Positions 34,590-42,888 of a stretch of DNA of 49,061 nucleotides are shown here, piece after piece. The notes beneath the pieces were generated by a model. It did not search any database, was not told the origin of the DNA, and saw nothing but the letters and a program-made list of their open reading frames with translations. A program made the translations under genes and the position numbers. The first letter of the stretch is position 1. Each line of letters starts with the position of its first letter. Source of the DNA: Euzebya sp. (GTDB lineage Bacteria; Actinomycetota; Nitriliruptoria; Euzebyales; Euzebyaceae); contig NZ_CAXQBR010000020.1 of NCBI RefSeq assembly GCF_964222135.1, positions 1-49,061 on the forward strand. The letters are read 5' to 3'.

Positions 34590-34961
34590 GCCGTCGGCCA
34601 CGGACAGCAGCCAGGTGCCGGCCACCAGCAGCGGCAGGCCGACGAGCAGCGCCACGCCGAGCGAGCTGAGGGTCCCCACCTCACCGAACCCGCCCTGGTC
34701 GCCCGCGGCTCGGTCGGCGGGACCTGCGAGGTCGCCGGCGTCCCCGACGCCCCGCAGCTTCACGACCCCGCCACCGGTCACCAGCAGCACGACGCCGACC
34801 GCGGTGACGGCCATCGCCATCGCCCGCTCGACCGGGACCAGCCAGCCCACCGCGATCACCGCGGTCACGACCCCGATCCCAGCACCGGCCAGCACGTAGC
34901 AGCGGCCGAGGTCGGCGAGGTGAGCCCAGCGGGGGGTCAGTCGTGGTGTCGAGGTCGTCAC
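34584..34961 (-). CDS. Small membrane protein of unknown function
   Basis: 125 residues with about three hydrophobic segments: YVLAGAGIGVVTAVIAVGWL, MAMAVTAVGVVLLVTGGGVV and LGVALLVGLPLLVAGTWLL, with a hydrophilic Gly/Asp-rich loop between the second and third. No motif is recognised. The GTG at 34961 has GGGAG about 5 bases upstream; a longer frame to 35081 would overlap the engB start and lacks support. It is divergent from engB across about 100 bp. Confidence 0.7.
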   Translation of the reverse strand: MTTSTPRLTPRWAHLADLGRCYVLAGAGIGVVTAVIAVGWLVPVERAMAMAVTAVGVVLLVTGGGVVKLRGVGDAGDLAGPADRAAGDQGGFGEVGTLSSLGVALLVGLPLLVAGTWLLSVADGG

Positions 34962-35049
34962 GGGGCTCCCTGGTGGTGCGCGGCGGCTGGCGCCGAGGGA
35001 CGCGATCGCACCACACCGGACCGGCGACGTCCAGATCCGCGAGGCACGG

Positions 35050-35055
35050 CACACT
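35050..35055 (+). promoter_or_regulatory. Possible -10 box (CACACT) of engB
   Basis: CACACT ends 7 bases before the engB GTG at 35063; no Shine-Dalgarno is visible. Confidence 0.35.
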
Positions 35056-35062
35056 ACGGCCG

Positions 35063-35662
35063 GTGACCGCGCCCCTGGCAATGACGTTCCGCGCCTCCGC
35101 CGACGACCCGGACGACCTGCCGGCGTCGACCGCGGAGGTGGCGGTGATCGGCCGCTCGAACGTCGGAAAGTCGTCGTTGGTCAACGCCGTCGCCGGCCGC
35201 AGGGAGCTCGCGAGGACGTCCAAGACGCCGGGGCGGACCCAACTCCTCAACGTGTTCGACGTCACCGTCCCCGGCCGGCAGGGGACGACGCTCGTGGACC
35301 TGCCCGGCTACGGGTACGCGAAGGCGTCCAAGGCCGACCGGGGGCGCTGGCAGAAGCGGATGGAGCGCTACGTCCTGACCCGCGAGCCCCTGGTCATGGT
35401 CATGGCCTTGGTCGACGGGGAGGTGGGTCCGACGCGCCTCGACCTGGCGACCCTCGCCTGGCTGGTCCACCACGACATCCCCCTCACCGTGGTCGCGACC
35501 AAGCACGACAAGGTCAAGTCGTCCCAGCGGCAGAAGCGGAAGCGGCAGGTGGCCGAGGCCCTCGGCGTCGAGCCCGGGGACGTCGTCTGGGTGAGCACGG
35601 CGAAGGGCACCGGAGTCGACCGCCTCCGCGGCCTGGTCGGGGAGTGGCTGTCCGTCGCGTGA
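35063..35662 (+). CDS. engB: Ribosome biogenesis GTPase YihA/EngB
   Basis: 199 residues. The G motifs are in order: G1 GRSNVGKSSLVNAV, G2 region TSKTPGRTQLLNVF, G3 DLPGYGYAKA, G4 ATKHDK and G5 VSTAKGTGVD. The protein acts in assembly of the large ribosomal subunit in the cytosol. The GTG at 35063 is 7 bases after CACACT; an ATG at 35081 (MTFRASADD) is a second candidate. Length is normal for the family. Confidence 0.95.
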   Translation: MTAPLAMTFRASADDPDDLPASTAEVAVIGRSNVGKSSLVNAVAGRRELARTSKTPGRTQLLNVFDVTVPGRQGTTLVDLPGYGYAKASKADRGRWQKRMERYVLTREPLVMVMALVDGEVGPTRLDLATLAWLVHHDIPLTVVATKHDKVKSSQRQKRKRQVAEALGVEPGDVVWVSTAKGTGVDRLRGLVGEWLSVA

Positions 35663-35700
35663 TCAGCCGGCGACCTGGCCGAGCAGGGCTGAGGATGCCG

Positions 35701-36102
35701 TCACCCGGCGCGCAGCAGACCCTCCACCTTGGTGACGACGGCCGCCGGGTCCGGTGGCGGCCCGACCGACAGCACACGGCCGTCGGCCACGATCGCGCCG
35801 TTCGCGGTGCCCTGCCGCACCGTCCGCCACGCCTCGGCCCACGTCGCCCCCCGCCGACGGGCGTCGCGCCACAGGGCCGGGAGCAGCCAGAACGTGTTCC
35901 GCGGGTCGACCACCTCGATCGCGACGGCGGCCCCGAGCGCGGCGCGCAGCGCCCGGTAGACCGCCCCCATCCGGTCCATGAGCACGCGGCAGTGCGCGTA
36001 GTCGGATCCGCCGCCCAGCTCGTCGTGGATCCCGCCGATGGTGCCGCAGCACCCCGAGCCGGTGTGCTGGCTGTCCCACTCGCGGACCAGGATGATCCTC
36101 AC
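35701..36102 (-). CDS. CstA-linked small protein with a Cys-Cys motif
   Basis: 133 residues beginning RIILVREWDSQHTGSGCCGT, with the paired Cys near residues 18-19, then GGIHDELGGGSDYAHCRVLM with a third Cys, and VEVVDPRNTFWLLP-like DPRNTFWLLPALWRD. The thioredoxin-fold-like layout (a Cys pair after the first strand) suggests redox or metal binding, but I cannot name the family with confidence. The GTG overlaps the cstA stop in GTGA, so it is coupled to the transporter. In enterobacteria cstA is followed by the different DUF466 gene yjiX, so this replaces the usual partner. Confidence 0.8.
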   Translation of the reverse strand: MRIILVREWDSQHTGSGCCGTIGGIHDELGGGSDYAHCRVLMDRMGAVYRALRAALGAAVAIEVVDPRNTFWLLPALWRDARRRGATWAEAWRTVRQGTANGAIVADGRVLSVGPPPDPAAVVTKVEGLLRAG

Positions 36103-37826
36103 GTGATCGCGCCGATCTCCTCGGCGTCCTCCGACACGCCGCCGGCGGCCCGGGCCGCGCGCAGGGCCAGCGTCGCCTCGACGATCAGCCACAGCGCGAG
36201 CCCGAGGATGATCGCGTCGAGGGGGGCCAGGACCCAGTCGCCCTCGCTGATGAAGTCGCCGAGGTTCTCGAGCAGCGCCCACACCGTCATGACGAACAGG
36301 AAGACCAGCGGGGCGATCTGGGCCACCGCGGAGCGCCCGCCCTTGGTGACCCACACGGCGACCACGGCGAGGGCCAGACCGGCGGTCAGCTGGTTGGTCG
36401 TGCCGAAGAGGGTCCAGAGGCGGCCGAAGGCGTAGCCCTGCTCGCCACCGCCGGGGGCGAGGGACAGGGCGAGGGGGACGGCGACCGCGATCGCGGTGGT
36501 CAGCGTGATGTTCCGCTTGAGGGCGCGCGCACCGGCCAGCTCGGCGATCTCCTCCACGATGTAGCGCTGCAGCCGGACGCCGGTGTCCATCGAGGTCGCG
36601 GCGAAGCTGATCACGACGACCGCGGCGAAGACGGTGCCGAGCTCGATCGGGACGCCGACGTGGCTCGCGAACCCGGCGATGCCGTTGACGAAGTTGCCGA
36701 CCGCGCCGCCCGACGCGGTCGCGAAGTCCGGGTACATAGTCGAGAAGTCCGCCTCGATCCCCGAGGCCGCGACGCCTGCGGTGACGGCCAGGATCGATCC
36801 GAGGGCGAGCGCCCCCTCCCCCAGCGCCCCGACGTAGCCGACGTACTTGGCGTCGGACTCCTTGGCCAGCTGCTTCGAGGTCGTGCCCGAGCTGACCAGG
36901 GAGTGGAAGCCGCTGATCGCCCCGCAGGCGATGGTCACGAAGAGGAACGGGAAGAAGCTCGGCGACCCGTCGGGGACGTCGGAGTTGAGAGCCGGCGCCT
37001 CGATCGTGTCCAGGCCGATCGTGAGCCCGAGGAAGATCACCCCGAGGGCGATGAACAGCTGGTGGGAGTTGATGTAGTCGCGCGGCTGCAGCAGGATCCA
37101 CACGGGGATGCGCGAGGCGATGAAGGCGTAGGCGTAGAGGATCAGCACCCACAGGGTCCGCGCGCCGATGCCGAGGGACTCCGCCAGCCCGTCGATCTCG
37201 ATCGGGACGGCCTGCCCGACGGCGATCAGCAGGTACAGGGCGATGACGCCGACGATGGAGGGGACGAGCGCCCCGGTGTTCGTCCTGCGGATGTAGATGC
37301 CGATCCCGATCGCGAGGGGGATCTCGGCGAAGATCGGGATGACCGCCCCGGGGTTGGCGACCAGCAGGTTGCCGATGACGACGGCGAACACGGCGACGAC
37401 CAGGGTCAGCAGGAAGAAGAGGATGAGGAGGAAGAGGGTCCGGGCCCGCCGGTTGATGATGTCCCCGGCGATGTTCCCGATGTTGCGTCCACCGTTGCGC
37501 GCCGAGACGACGAGCGCGCCGAAGTCGTGGACCCCGGCCGCGACGATCGTCCCGATCGACACCCACAGCAGGGCGGGCACCCAGCCCCAGAACACCGCGA
37601 TGGCCGGCCCGACGATCGGGGCGGCGCCGGCCACCGACGTGAAGTGGTGGCCGAACAGCACGTGCTTGTTGGTCGGGACGTAGTCGACCCCGTCCTCCAT
37701 CTCGACCGCCGGCGTGGGCCGGCTGTCGTCCAGGGCGTACACCTTCTCGGCCAGGTAGGTCGCGTAGAACCTGTAGCCCAGGGCGAACGCCCCGAGCACC
37801 ACGACGAGGACGACGACTGCCGGCAT
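36099..37826 (-). CDS. cstA: Carbon starvation protein CstA (peptide/pyruvate transporter)
   Basis: 575 residues, about 16 membrane helices. Family hallmarks: PTNKHVLFGHHFTSVAGAAP, GPAIAVFWGWVPALLWV, GVHDFGALVVSARNGGRNIG, GFHSLVSSGTTSKQLAKESD and FGTTNQLTAGLAL. CstA proteins import peptides or pyruvate under carbon limitation. This is the shorter form, near 575 rather than 700 residues. The ATG has GGAGAGGAG 6 bases upstream. A 10-bp inverted repeat lies about 100 bp upstream in the divergent region. Confidence 0.94.
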   Translation of the reverse strand: MPAVVVLVVVLGAFALGYRFYATYLAEKVYALDDSRPTPAVEMEDGVDYVPTNKHVLFGHHFTSVAGAAPIVGPAIAVFWGWVPALLWVSIGTIVAAGVHDFGALVVSARNGGRNIGNIAGDIINRRARTLFLLILFFLLTLVVAVFAVVIGNLLVANPGAVIPIFAEIPLAIGIGIYIRRTNTGALVPSIVGVIALYLLIAVGQAVPIEIDGLAESLGIGARTLWVLILYAYAFIASRIPVWILLQPRDYINSHQLFIALGVIFLGLTIGLDTIEAPALNSDVPDGSPSFFPFLFVTIACGAISGFHSLVSSGTTSKQLAKESDAKYVGYVGALGEGALALGSILAVTAGVAASGIEADFSTMYPDFATASGGAVGNFVNGIAGFASHVGVPIELGTVFAAVVVISFAATSMDTGVRLQRYIVEEIAELAGARALKRNITLTTAIAVAVPLALSLAPGGGEQGYAFGRLWTLFGTTNQLTAGLALAVVAVWVTKGGRSAVAQIAPLVFLFVMTVWALLENLGDFISEGDWVLAPLDAIILGLALWLIVEATLALRAARAAGGVSEDAEEIGAIT

Positions 37827-37925
37827 GGCGGGCTCCTCTCCGGTCCCCGGGCCACGACCCCCGTCGCGGGCCCCTGGGGGCCTTCGGCTCCGGCCAGTCC
37901 ACCGCAGATCGGCGACGGTGTCCAG

Positions 37926-37961
37926 GGTCCTCGTCGGGGGACGGGGACGGGGACGAGGACC
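37926..37961. promoter_or_regulatory. 10-bp inverted repeat in the cstA divergent region
   Basis: GGTCCTCGTC at 37926-37935 is exactly complementary to GACGAGGACC at 37952-37961, separated by a G-rich 16-base loop with GGGGAC repeats. The 228-bp gap 37827-38054 separates cstA from the gene at 38055. It could be an operator for cstA or a hairpin in its leader; nothing else stands out in the gap. Confidence 0.45.
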
Positions 37962-38054
37962 TCCGTCCACCCCCGCGAGGGCCCTTCGGCCTGGCCGAAC
38001 GCCGGGGGTCGGGCGCAGGATCGCGGGCAGCGCTCGAGACAGGAGGTCGCCGAC

Positions 38055-38741
38055 TTGGGACGACGTGTGGGTGGAGCCGCAGCTGAGCGGGATGCCGGAG
38101 GAGCGACGAGCGGAGGACGACCGGGTCAGCTGCTCTGCCCGTTCGACCTGACCGTGGAGCCGATCGCGGCGATGCTCAACTGCGAGCTCGCCGACCACCC
38201 GGTGTACGACGGCGTGGAGATCCAGGCGTTCGACGACGAGGTGCACGGCTCCGGGCTGCTGTGCTTCCTCTCGCGTCGCGCGGACCGCACCGTCGTGGAC
38301 CCGGACGCCCCGGGGTCGGTCGAGGCGTGCGCCGACGCGTCGTCGATCCACGGGGTGGCGGTGGTCTTGGACGGGGCGTCTGCGCGGCTGTCGCTCGATC
38401 CGCCGCTGCTCGACCTGCGGCGCCTCGACGCCGGGGACCGGGTGGAGGGCCGCTGGGCGGTGTCGGTCGGCGGGACGGCGATCACGGGCGGGACCTGGAC
38501 CGCCGGACGGCGCGACGACGTGGTCGATGTCGCCATGGCCGTGACCCGCCGCTGGCGACCGGAGGGCCTGCCCCCGCTCATGCGCGTCGTCACCGCGGTC
38601 GCGCCGGTGTTCCGGACCTGGCCGACGACCTACCGCTGGGAGGCGGAGATCGACCTGGCCCGCGAGGTGGCGCGCCACGCGGGCTGGCGGCGCACCACCG
38701 CGGGCGACACCTCCTACCGGCGGTTGACCCGGTCTGCCTGA
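38055..38741 (+). CDS. Conserved-looking protein of unknown function
   Basis: 228 residues from a TTG at 38055 that has a perfect AGGAGGT 7 bases upstream; GTGs at 38067 and 38154 are alternatives without such a site. The recognisable body begins LTVEPIAAMLNCELADHPVY and continues VEIQAFDDEVHGSGLLCFLSR, LLDLRRLDAGDRVEGRWAVS and TAVAPVFRTWPTTYRW. It looks soluble and mostly beta-strand in the middle; no motif or membrane segment is evident. It is divergent from cstA and precedes the recQ-like gene by 59 bp. Confidence 0.65.
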   Translation: MGRRVGGAAAERDAGGATSGGRPGQLLCPFDLTVEPIAAMLNCELADHPVYDGVEIQAFDDEVHGSGLLCFLSRRADRTVVDPDAPGSVEACADASSIHGVAVVLDGASARLSLDPPLLDLRRLDAGDRVEGRWAVSVGGTAITGGTWTAGRRDDVVDVAMAVTRRWRPEGLPPLMRVVTAVAPVFRTWPTTYRWEAEIDLAREVARHAGWRRTTAGDTSYRRLTRSA

Positions 38742-38800
38742 CCCCGGCGGGGTGTGGACCGCCGGCGGGCGGCGTCGCAGCGGCCTGCGAGGGTGGTGAC

Positions 38801-41065
38801 ATGACCACCGACCGCCCGCCCCTGCCCGAGCCCCCACCGGTGGAGACCGACGACGAGCCGGCCGGCCCCCCGGTCGATGCCGACACCGCACGGCACGTCC
38901 CCCGACGGTCCACCCGCACCGGTCCTCGACGGCAGGCCGAGGACACCGACGAGGTCGCGGTCCGGCCCGACGCCGACGCCCTCGTGCGCGCTCTGGCCGG
39001 GCCGGACGCGTCGATCCGCGACGACCAGCTGACCGCGATCACGGCGCTGCTCAACGGTCGCCGCGCGCTGGTCGTGCAGCGGACCGGGTGGGGCAAGACG
39101 GCGGTGTCCCTGGTGGCGACGGCCCTCGCCCCACGCCGCGGCGACGGGCCGACCCTGCTGGTCAGCCCGCTGCTCGCCCTGATGCGCGACCAGCTGGCCG
39201 CCGCCGCGGCCATCGACGTGACCGCGGCGACGATCAACTCGGCGAACGTCGACCGCTGGCGCGAGGTGGAGGAGGCCGTGCTGGCCGACACCGTCGATCT
39301 GCTGCTCGTCAGCCCCGAGCGGCTGAACCACCCGGGCTTCCGCGAGCGCGTGTGGCCGGTCCTGGCCGACACCGTCGGGATGCTGGTGATCGACGAGGCG
39401 CACTGCATCTCCGACTGGGGCCACGACTTCCGCCCGGACTACCGCCGGATCCGCGACGTGCTCGACGACCTCGGCCCGGAGGTGGGGGTGCTGGCCACCA
39501 CCGCGACGGCGAACGACCGGGTCGTCGCCGACGTCACCGCCCAGCTCGGCGAGGCGCCGCTGGTGCTGCGCGGCGGGCTGGACCGGACGTCGTTGCACCT
39601 CGCCGTCCACCGGCTCGACGACGACGAGCGGCTGGCCTGGCTGGCCGACTGGGTCCCGACCGTCGAGGGGACCGGCATCGTCTACTGCCTCACAGTGGCC
39701 GACACCGACCTGGTCGCGGGGTTCCTCCGCGAGCGGGGCGTCGAGGCGGTCGCCTACTCCTCGGCCCTGTCGACCGAGGACCGCGAGGCCCTCGAGGCTG
39801 ACCTGAAGGCCAACCGGGTGAAGGCGGTCGTCGCGACGTCCGCGCTCGGCATGGGGTTCGACAAGTCCGACCTGTCCTTCGTCGTCCACCACGGGCTCCC
39901 CTCCTCCCCGGTGGCGTACTACCAGGCGATCGGCCGCGCCGGCCGCGGGGTGCCGCGCGCGGACGTGGTGGCGCTGCCGGGGGTGGAGGACGAGGCGGTG
40001 TGGCGGTACTTCGCGTCGGCGTCGATGCCGTCGGGTCGGCTCGTCGACCAGATCCTCGACGCGTTGGACACCCGGTCCGCGACGTCGCTGGTGCGCCTCG
40101 AGTCGAGCGTCAACGCGGGCCGCGGCCGCCTCGACGCGGCGCTGCGGATCCTCGACGTCGACGGGGCGGTCGAGCGAACCGACGGCGGGTGGGTCGCGAC
40201 CGGCCGCGGGTGGCAGCCCGACCGCGACCGCATCGATCGCGTCGCGGCGGCCCGGGCCACCGAGGCGGAGGCGATGCGGACCTACGCCGACCTGGCCGCG
40301 CAGGGCGGGTGCCTGATGGCGCTGCTGCTCGAGCACCTCGACGACCCCGACGTGCGAGCGGCGCCGGGGTGGCGCTGCGGCCGGTGCGCCGGCTGTGACC
40401 CGGACCTCCCCTCCGCCCGGTTCCGCGCCGATCCGGCGACGGTGGCCGCGGCGCTCGGCCACCTGCGCAGCCAGGACGTCGTGCTCGAGCCGCGCAAGAT
40501 GTGGCCCTCCGGGGTGCCAGGCCGGAAGGGCCGCATCGCCGGTGCCGCCCAGGCGGCGGAGGGGCGGGCGCTCGCCCGCGGCTCGGACCCCGGGTGGCGG
40601 TCCGTCGTGGACGCCCTGCTGGCCGACGACGCCGCGGCCGACGACCCGGCGGTATCCGCAGCGCTGGACGAGGCGGTGGAGGGGCTGGTGGCCGTCCTGG
40701 CCCGCTGGGACTGGGCGGCGCGGCCCACCTGGGTCACGTGGGTGCCGTCCCGCCGCCGACCGTGGCTACCGGCGGCGTTGGCCGAGCGGATCGCCACCAC
40801 CGGTCGGCTGCACCTGGCAGATGTCGTCCGCCGCGCACGAGACACCCCGCCCCAGGACCGGATGGGCAACTCGGCCCACGCCGCGGCGAACGCGCTCGCG
40901 GGTCTGGCGGTGGACTCGGCGGCGATCGCCGAGGCGCCGCCCGGCCCGGTGCTGGTCATCGACGACATCCGCCAGACCGGGTGGACGCTCACGGTCACCG
41001 CGGCGCTGCTGGCCGAGGACGGCGCCGGCCCCACCCTCCCCCTCGTCCTGCAGCGGGCCTACTGA
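38801..41065 (+). CDS. RecQ-family DNA helicase fused to a C-terminal phosphoribosyltransferase domain
   Basis: 754 residues. A disordered acidic/proline-rich N-terminus (1-60) precedes the helicase: Walker A QRTGWGKT (93-100), VSPLLALMRDQ, DEAH at 198-201 in VIDEAHCISDWGHDFRPDYR, ATTATAN, and motifs V-VI in SALGMGFDKSDLSFVVHHG and QAIGRAGRG. A short zinc cluster WRCGRCAGC lies near residue 528. The last 200 residues lack the RQC/HRDC domains of E. coli RecQ and end in VLVIDDIRQTGWTLT, a type I PRTase PRPP motif like that of ComFC. DNA repair or recombination is likely; the PRTase role is unknown. GAGGGTGGTG precedes the ATG. Confidence 0.9.
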   Translation: MTTDRPPLPEPPPVETDDEPAGPPVDADTARHVPRRSTRTGPRRQAEDTDEVAVRPDADALVRALAGPDASIRDDQLTAITALLNGRRALVVQRTGWGKTAVSLVATALAPRRGDGPTLLVSPLLALMRDQLAAAAAIDVTAATINSANVDRWREVEEAVLADTVDLLLVSPERLNHPGFRERVWPVLADTVGMLVIDEAHCISDWGHDFRPDYRRIRDVLDDLGPEVGVLATTATANDRVVADVTAQLGEAPLVLRGGLDRTSLHLAVHRLDDDERLAWLADWVPTVEGTGIVYCLTVADTDLVAGFLRERGVEAVAYSSALSTEDREALEADLKANRVKAVVATSALGMGFDKSDLSFVVHHGLPSSPVAYYQAIGRAGRGVPRADVVALPGVEDEAVWRYFASASMPSGRLVDQILDALDTRSATSLVRLESSVNAGRGRLDAALRILDVDGAVERTDGGWVATGRGWQPDRDRIDRVAAARATEAEAMRTYADLAAQGGCLMALLLEHLDDPDVRAAPGWRCGRCAGCDPDLPSARFRADPATVAAALGHLRSQDVVLEPRKMWPSGVPGRKGRIAGAAQAAEGRALARGSDPGWRSVVDALLADDAAADDPAVSAALDEAVEGLVAVLARWDWAARPTWVTWVPSRRRPWLPAALAERIATTGRLHLADVVRRARDTPPQDRMGNSAHAAANALAGLAVDSAAIAEAPPGPVLVIDDIRQTGWTLTVTAALLAEDGAGPTLPLVLQRAY

Positions 41066-41084
41066 GCAGGCCGGCCGTCCCCCG

Positions 41085-42374
41085 TCAACGGGTCCCGCAG
41101 AACCGCATCGCGGTCAGGGCGATCGTGCGGGCGGCGGTGCGCAGGTCGGCGATGGCGACGGACTCGTCGGGGCGGTGGGCGTCGCGGATGTCACCGGGTC
41201 CGTAGACGATCGTCGGGATCTGCCCGACGCCGACGGTCAGGCCGAGGTCGCACCCGTACGGCATGCCGCGCACGTCCGCCGGGCGTCCGGTGACCGCCTC
41301 GGCGGCGGCGCTGGCGGTCGTGACGACGGCGGCGTCGAGCGGGGTGGCGCCGGGGAGGAACTGCCCGCCCCACCACTCGACGGTCGCGGGGTTCGCGGAC
41401 AGCCAGGGGTCGGTCTGACAGGCGTGGGCGACGGCGTCGACGAGCTCGGCGCGGGCGACGTCGAGGTCTTCGCCGGGGGCGACGCCGTAGCGGCCCTCCC
41501 AGGTCAGCCAGTCGCACTCCGACGACGGCCAGTCCCCACCCGCGATCCGCCCCCCGCAGATCGCGAACGGCCGCTCCAGCCACGAGAACAGCTCGTCGGT
41601 CTCCCGGGCGTTGCGGGTGCGCTCGAGCTCGAGGACCGCCCGCTGGATGACGGGGAACTTCTCGATCGCGGAGACGCCCTCCTCGCGCAGGCACCCGTGG
41701 GCGCTCAGCCCGCGGAGGGTGATGCGCCAGCTCAGCGCCCCCGCGCTGGCGGGGACGACGGCGAGGTCGGTCGGCTCGGCGATGAGGCACCCGTCGACCG
41801 TCGTGCGGCCCGCGGCGAGGTGCTCGAGCAGGGCCAGGGTGCCGGTGCCCCCGTCCTCCTCGCCGACGACCGAGGCGAGCAGCGTCGTGCCGGCCAGCTC
41901 GACCCCCGCGGCGCGGATCGCGGCCACCGCGGTCATCGCGGCGGCGAGCCCGCCCTTCATGTCGCAGGTGCCGCGGCCGACGACCCGGCCGTCCCGGACC
42001 GTCGCGGTGAACGGCGGTGAGGTCCAGTCCTCGTCGATGCCGGGCGGGACGACGTCGATGTGGCCGTCGAGGAGCAGCGTCGGCCCGTCCCCTCCCCCGA
42101 GCCGACCGAGGACGCCGACCGCCTCCGGGCGGTCGAACTCGGCGCTGAACGCCGGGTGGGCGGACAGGGCGGGCACGTCGACGTCCCAGGTCTCGACGTC
42201 GAGGCCGAGCCGTTCCAGGTGGTCGGCGACGACGCGCTGGCCGGCCGTCTCCTCGGCGCTGACCGAGGGCACCGCGACCAGGTCGGCGAGCAGGTCGAGC
42301 AGCGCGGCCTCGTCGATCGCGTCGAGGACCCGCTGCTCGTCCGCGGTCAGCGCCGCCGGGGGCGAGGGGGTCAC
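41085..42374 (-). CDS. M20 family metallopeptidase/deacylase (ArgE/DapE type)
   Basis: 429 residues. Zinc-site motifs are LLLDGHIDVVPPG, VGRGTCDMKGGLAAA and SVVGEEDGGTG, followed by CLIAEPTDLAV and a C-terminal VYGPGDIRDAHRPDESV with the last zinc ligand. A lid/dimerisation insert lies between. The family includes acetylornithine deacetylase, succinyl-diaminopimelate desuccinylase and carboxypeptidases; ArgE/DapE-type deacylase is the safest call, the exact substrate is not determined. Start is the GTG at 42374, close to VTPSPPAALTADEQ. It is convergent with the recQ-like gene, 19 bp away. Confidence 0.92.
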   Translation of the reverse strand: MTPSPPAALTADEQRVLDAIDEAALLDLLADLVAVPSVSAEETAGQRVVADHLERLGLDVETWDVDVPALSAHPAFSAEFDRPEAVGVLGRLGGGDGPTLLLDGHIDVVPPGIDEDWTSPPFTATVRDGRVVGRGTCDMKGGLAAAMTAVAAIRAAGVELAGTTLLASVVGEEDGGTGTLALLEHLAAGRTTVDGCLIAEPTDLAVVPASAGALSWRITLRGLSAHGCLREEGVSAIEKFPVIQRAVLELERTRNARETDELFSWLERPFAICGGRIAGGDWPSSECDWLTWEGRYGVAPGEDLDVARAELVDAVAHACQTDPWLSANPATVEWWGGQFLPGATPLDAAVVTTASAAAEAVTGRPADVRGMPYGCDLGLTVGVGQIPTIVYGPGDIRDAHRPDESVAIADLRTAARTIALTAMRFCGTR

Positions 42375-42448
42375 CGATGGCCCCCGACGCGAGCGCGGGT
42401 TGTCCACAGCCTCCGCACATCGGCGTTCCTGGCCCCCGCAGTCCTGCC

Positions 42449-42454
42449 TAGCGT
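42449..42454 (+). promoter_or_regulatory. -10 box (TAGCGT)
   Basis: TAGCGT ends 7 bases before the ATG at 42462, fitting the leaderless pattern seen across the window. Confidence 0.45.
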
Positions 42455-42461
42455 CCGGTCC

Positions 42462-42878
42462 ATGACCACTCCTCTCCCTGAGCTCCCCGCACCCGGCACC
42501 GTCCAGTCCCGCGCCGAGGTGCTCGCCACCGCCGGGTCCCGCACGCGCCGGGCCGCGGTGCTCCGCGCCGCCGGCGGCGGGCCGATCGTCGGGCTCGCCG
42601 TCACCATCGCCCGGAACCCGGACGCGCCGGCGCGGATCGCGCTCGACGGCGCCGCGACCGACCGGGCGGCGGCAGAGCTCGTCCGCGAGGCCCGGTCGGT
42701 CCCGGTCTGGGTGCGGACCCGGTCGAGCGGCGGCTGGACCTTCACCGGCACCTGGCGCCCGAAGGCGATCCAGTCGATGTCGATCGATGACCGCGGCGAC
42801 GTCGTCGCCGGTGTGCTGGTGCTGGAACCCGTCGACGTCGTCCACGTGCCCGAGGTCGACCGCGCTCCGGGTGGCTGA
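42462..42878 (+). CDS. Small protein of unknown function
   Basis: 138 residues, soluble, not recognised. SRTRRAAVLRAAGGGPIVGL, RIALDGAATDRAAAELVREA and VWVRTRSSGGWTFTGTWRP are the most distinctive parts; the centre could be a helix-strand alpha/beta fold and the end is acidic. The ATG is preceded by TAGCGT with a 7-base gap. It is divergent from the M20 gene across 87 bp and convergent with the transsulfuration gene, whose stop is 10 bp away. Confidence 0.72.
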   Translation: MTTPLPELPAPGTVQSRAEVLATAGSRTRRAAVLRAAGGGPIVGLAVTIARNPDAPARIALDGAATDRAAAELVREARSVPVWVRTRSSGGWTFTGTWRPKAIQSMSIDDRGDVVAGVLVLEPVDVVHVPEVDRAPGG

Positions 42879-42888
42879 CCGGCACGGT

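Noticed and set aside
42400-42408. TTGTCCACA, a perfect actinobacterial DnaA box
   Set aside because: Only a single copy, in an ordinary promoter gap, with no dnaA, dnaN or AT-rich region; not an origin.
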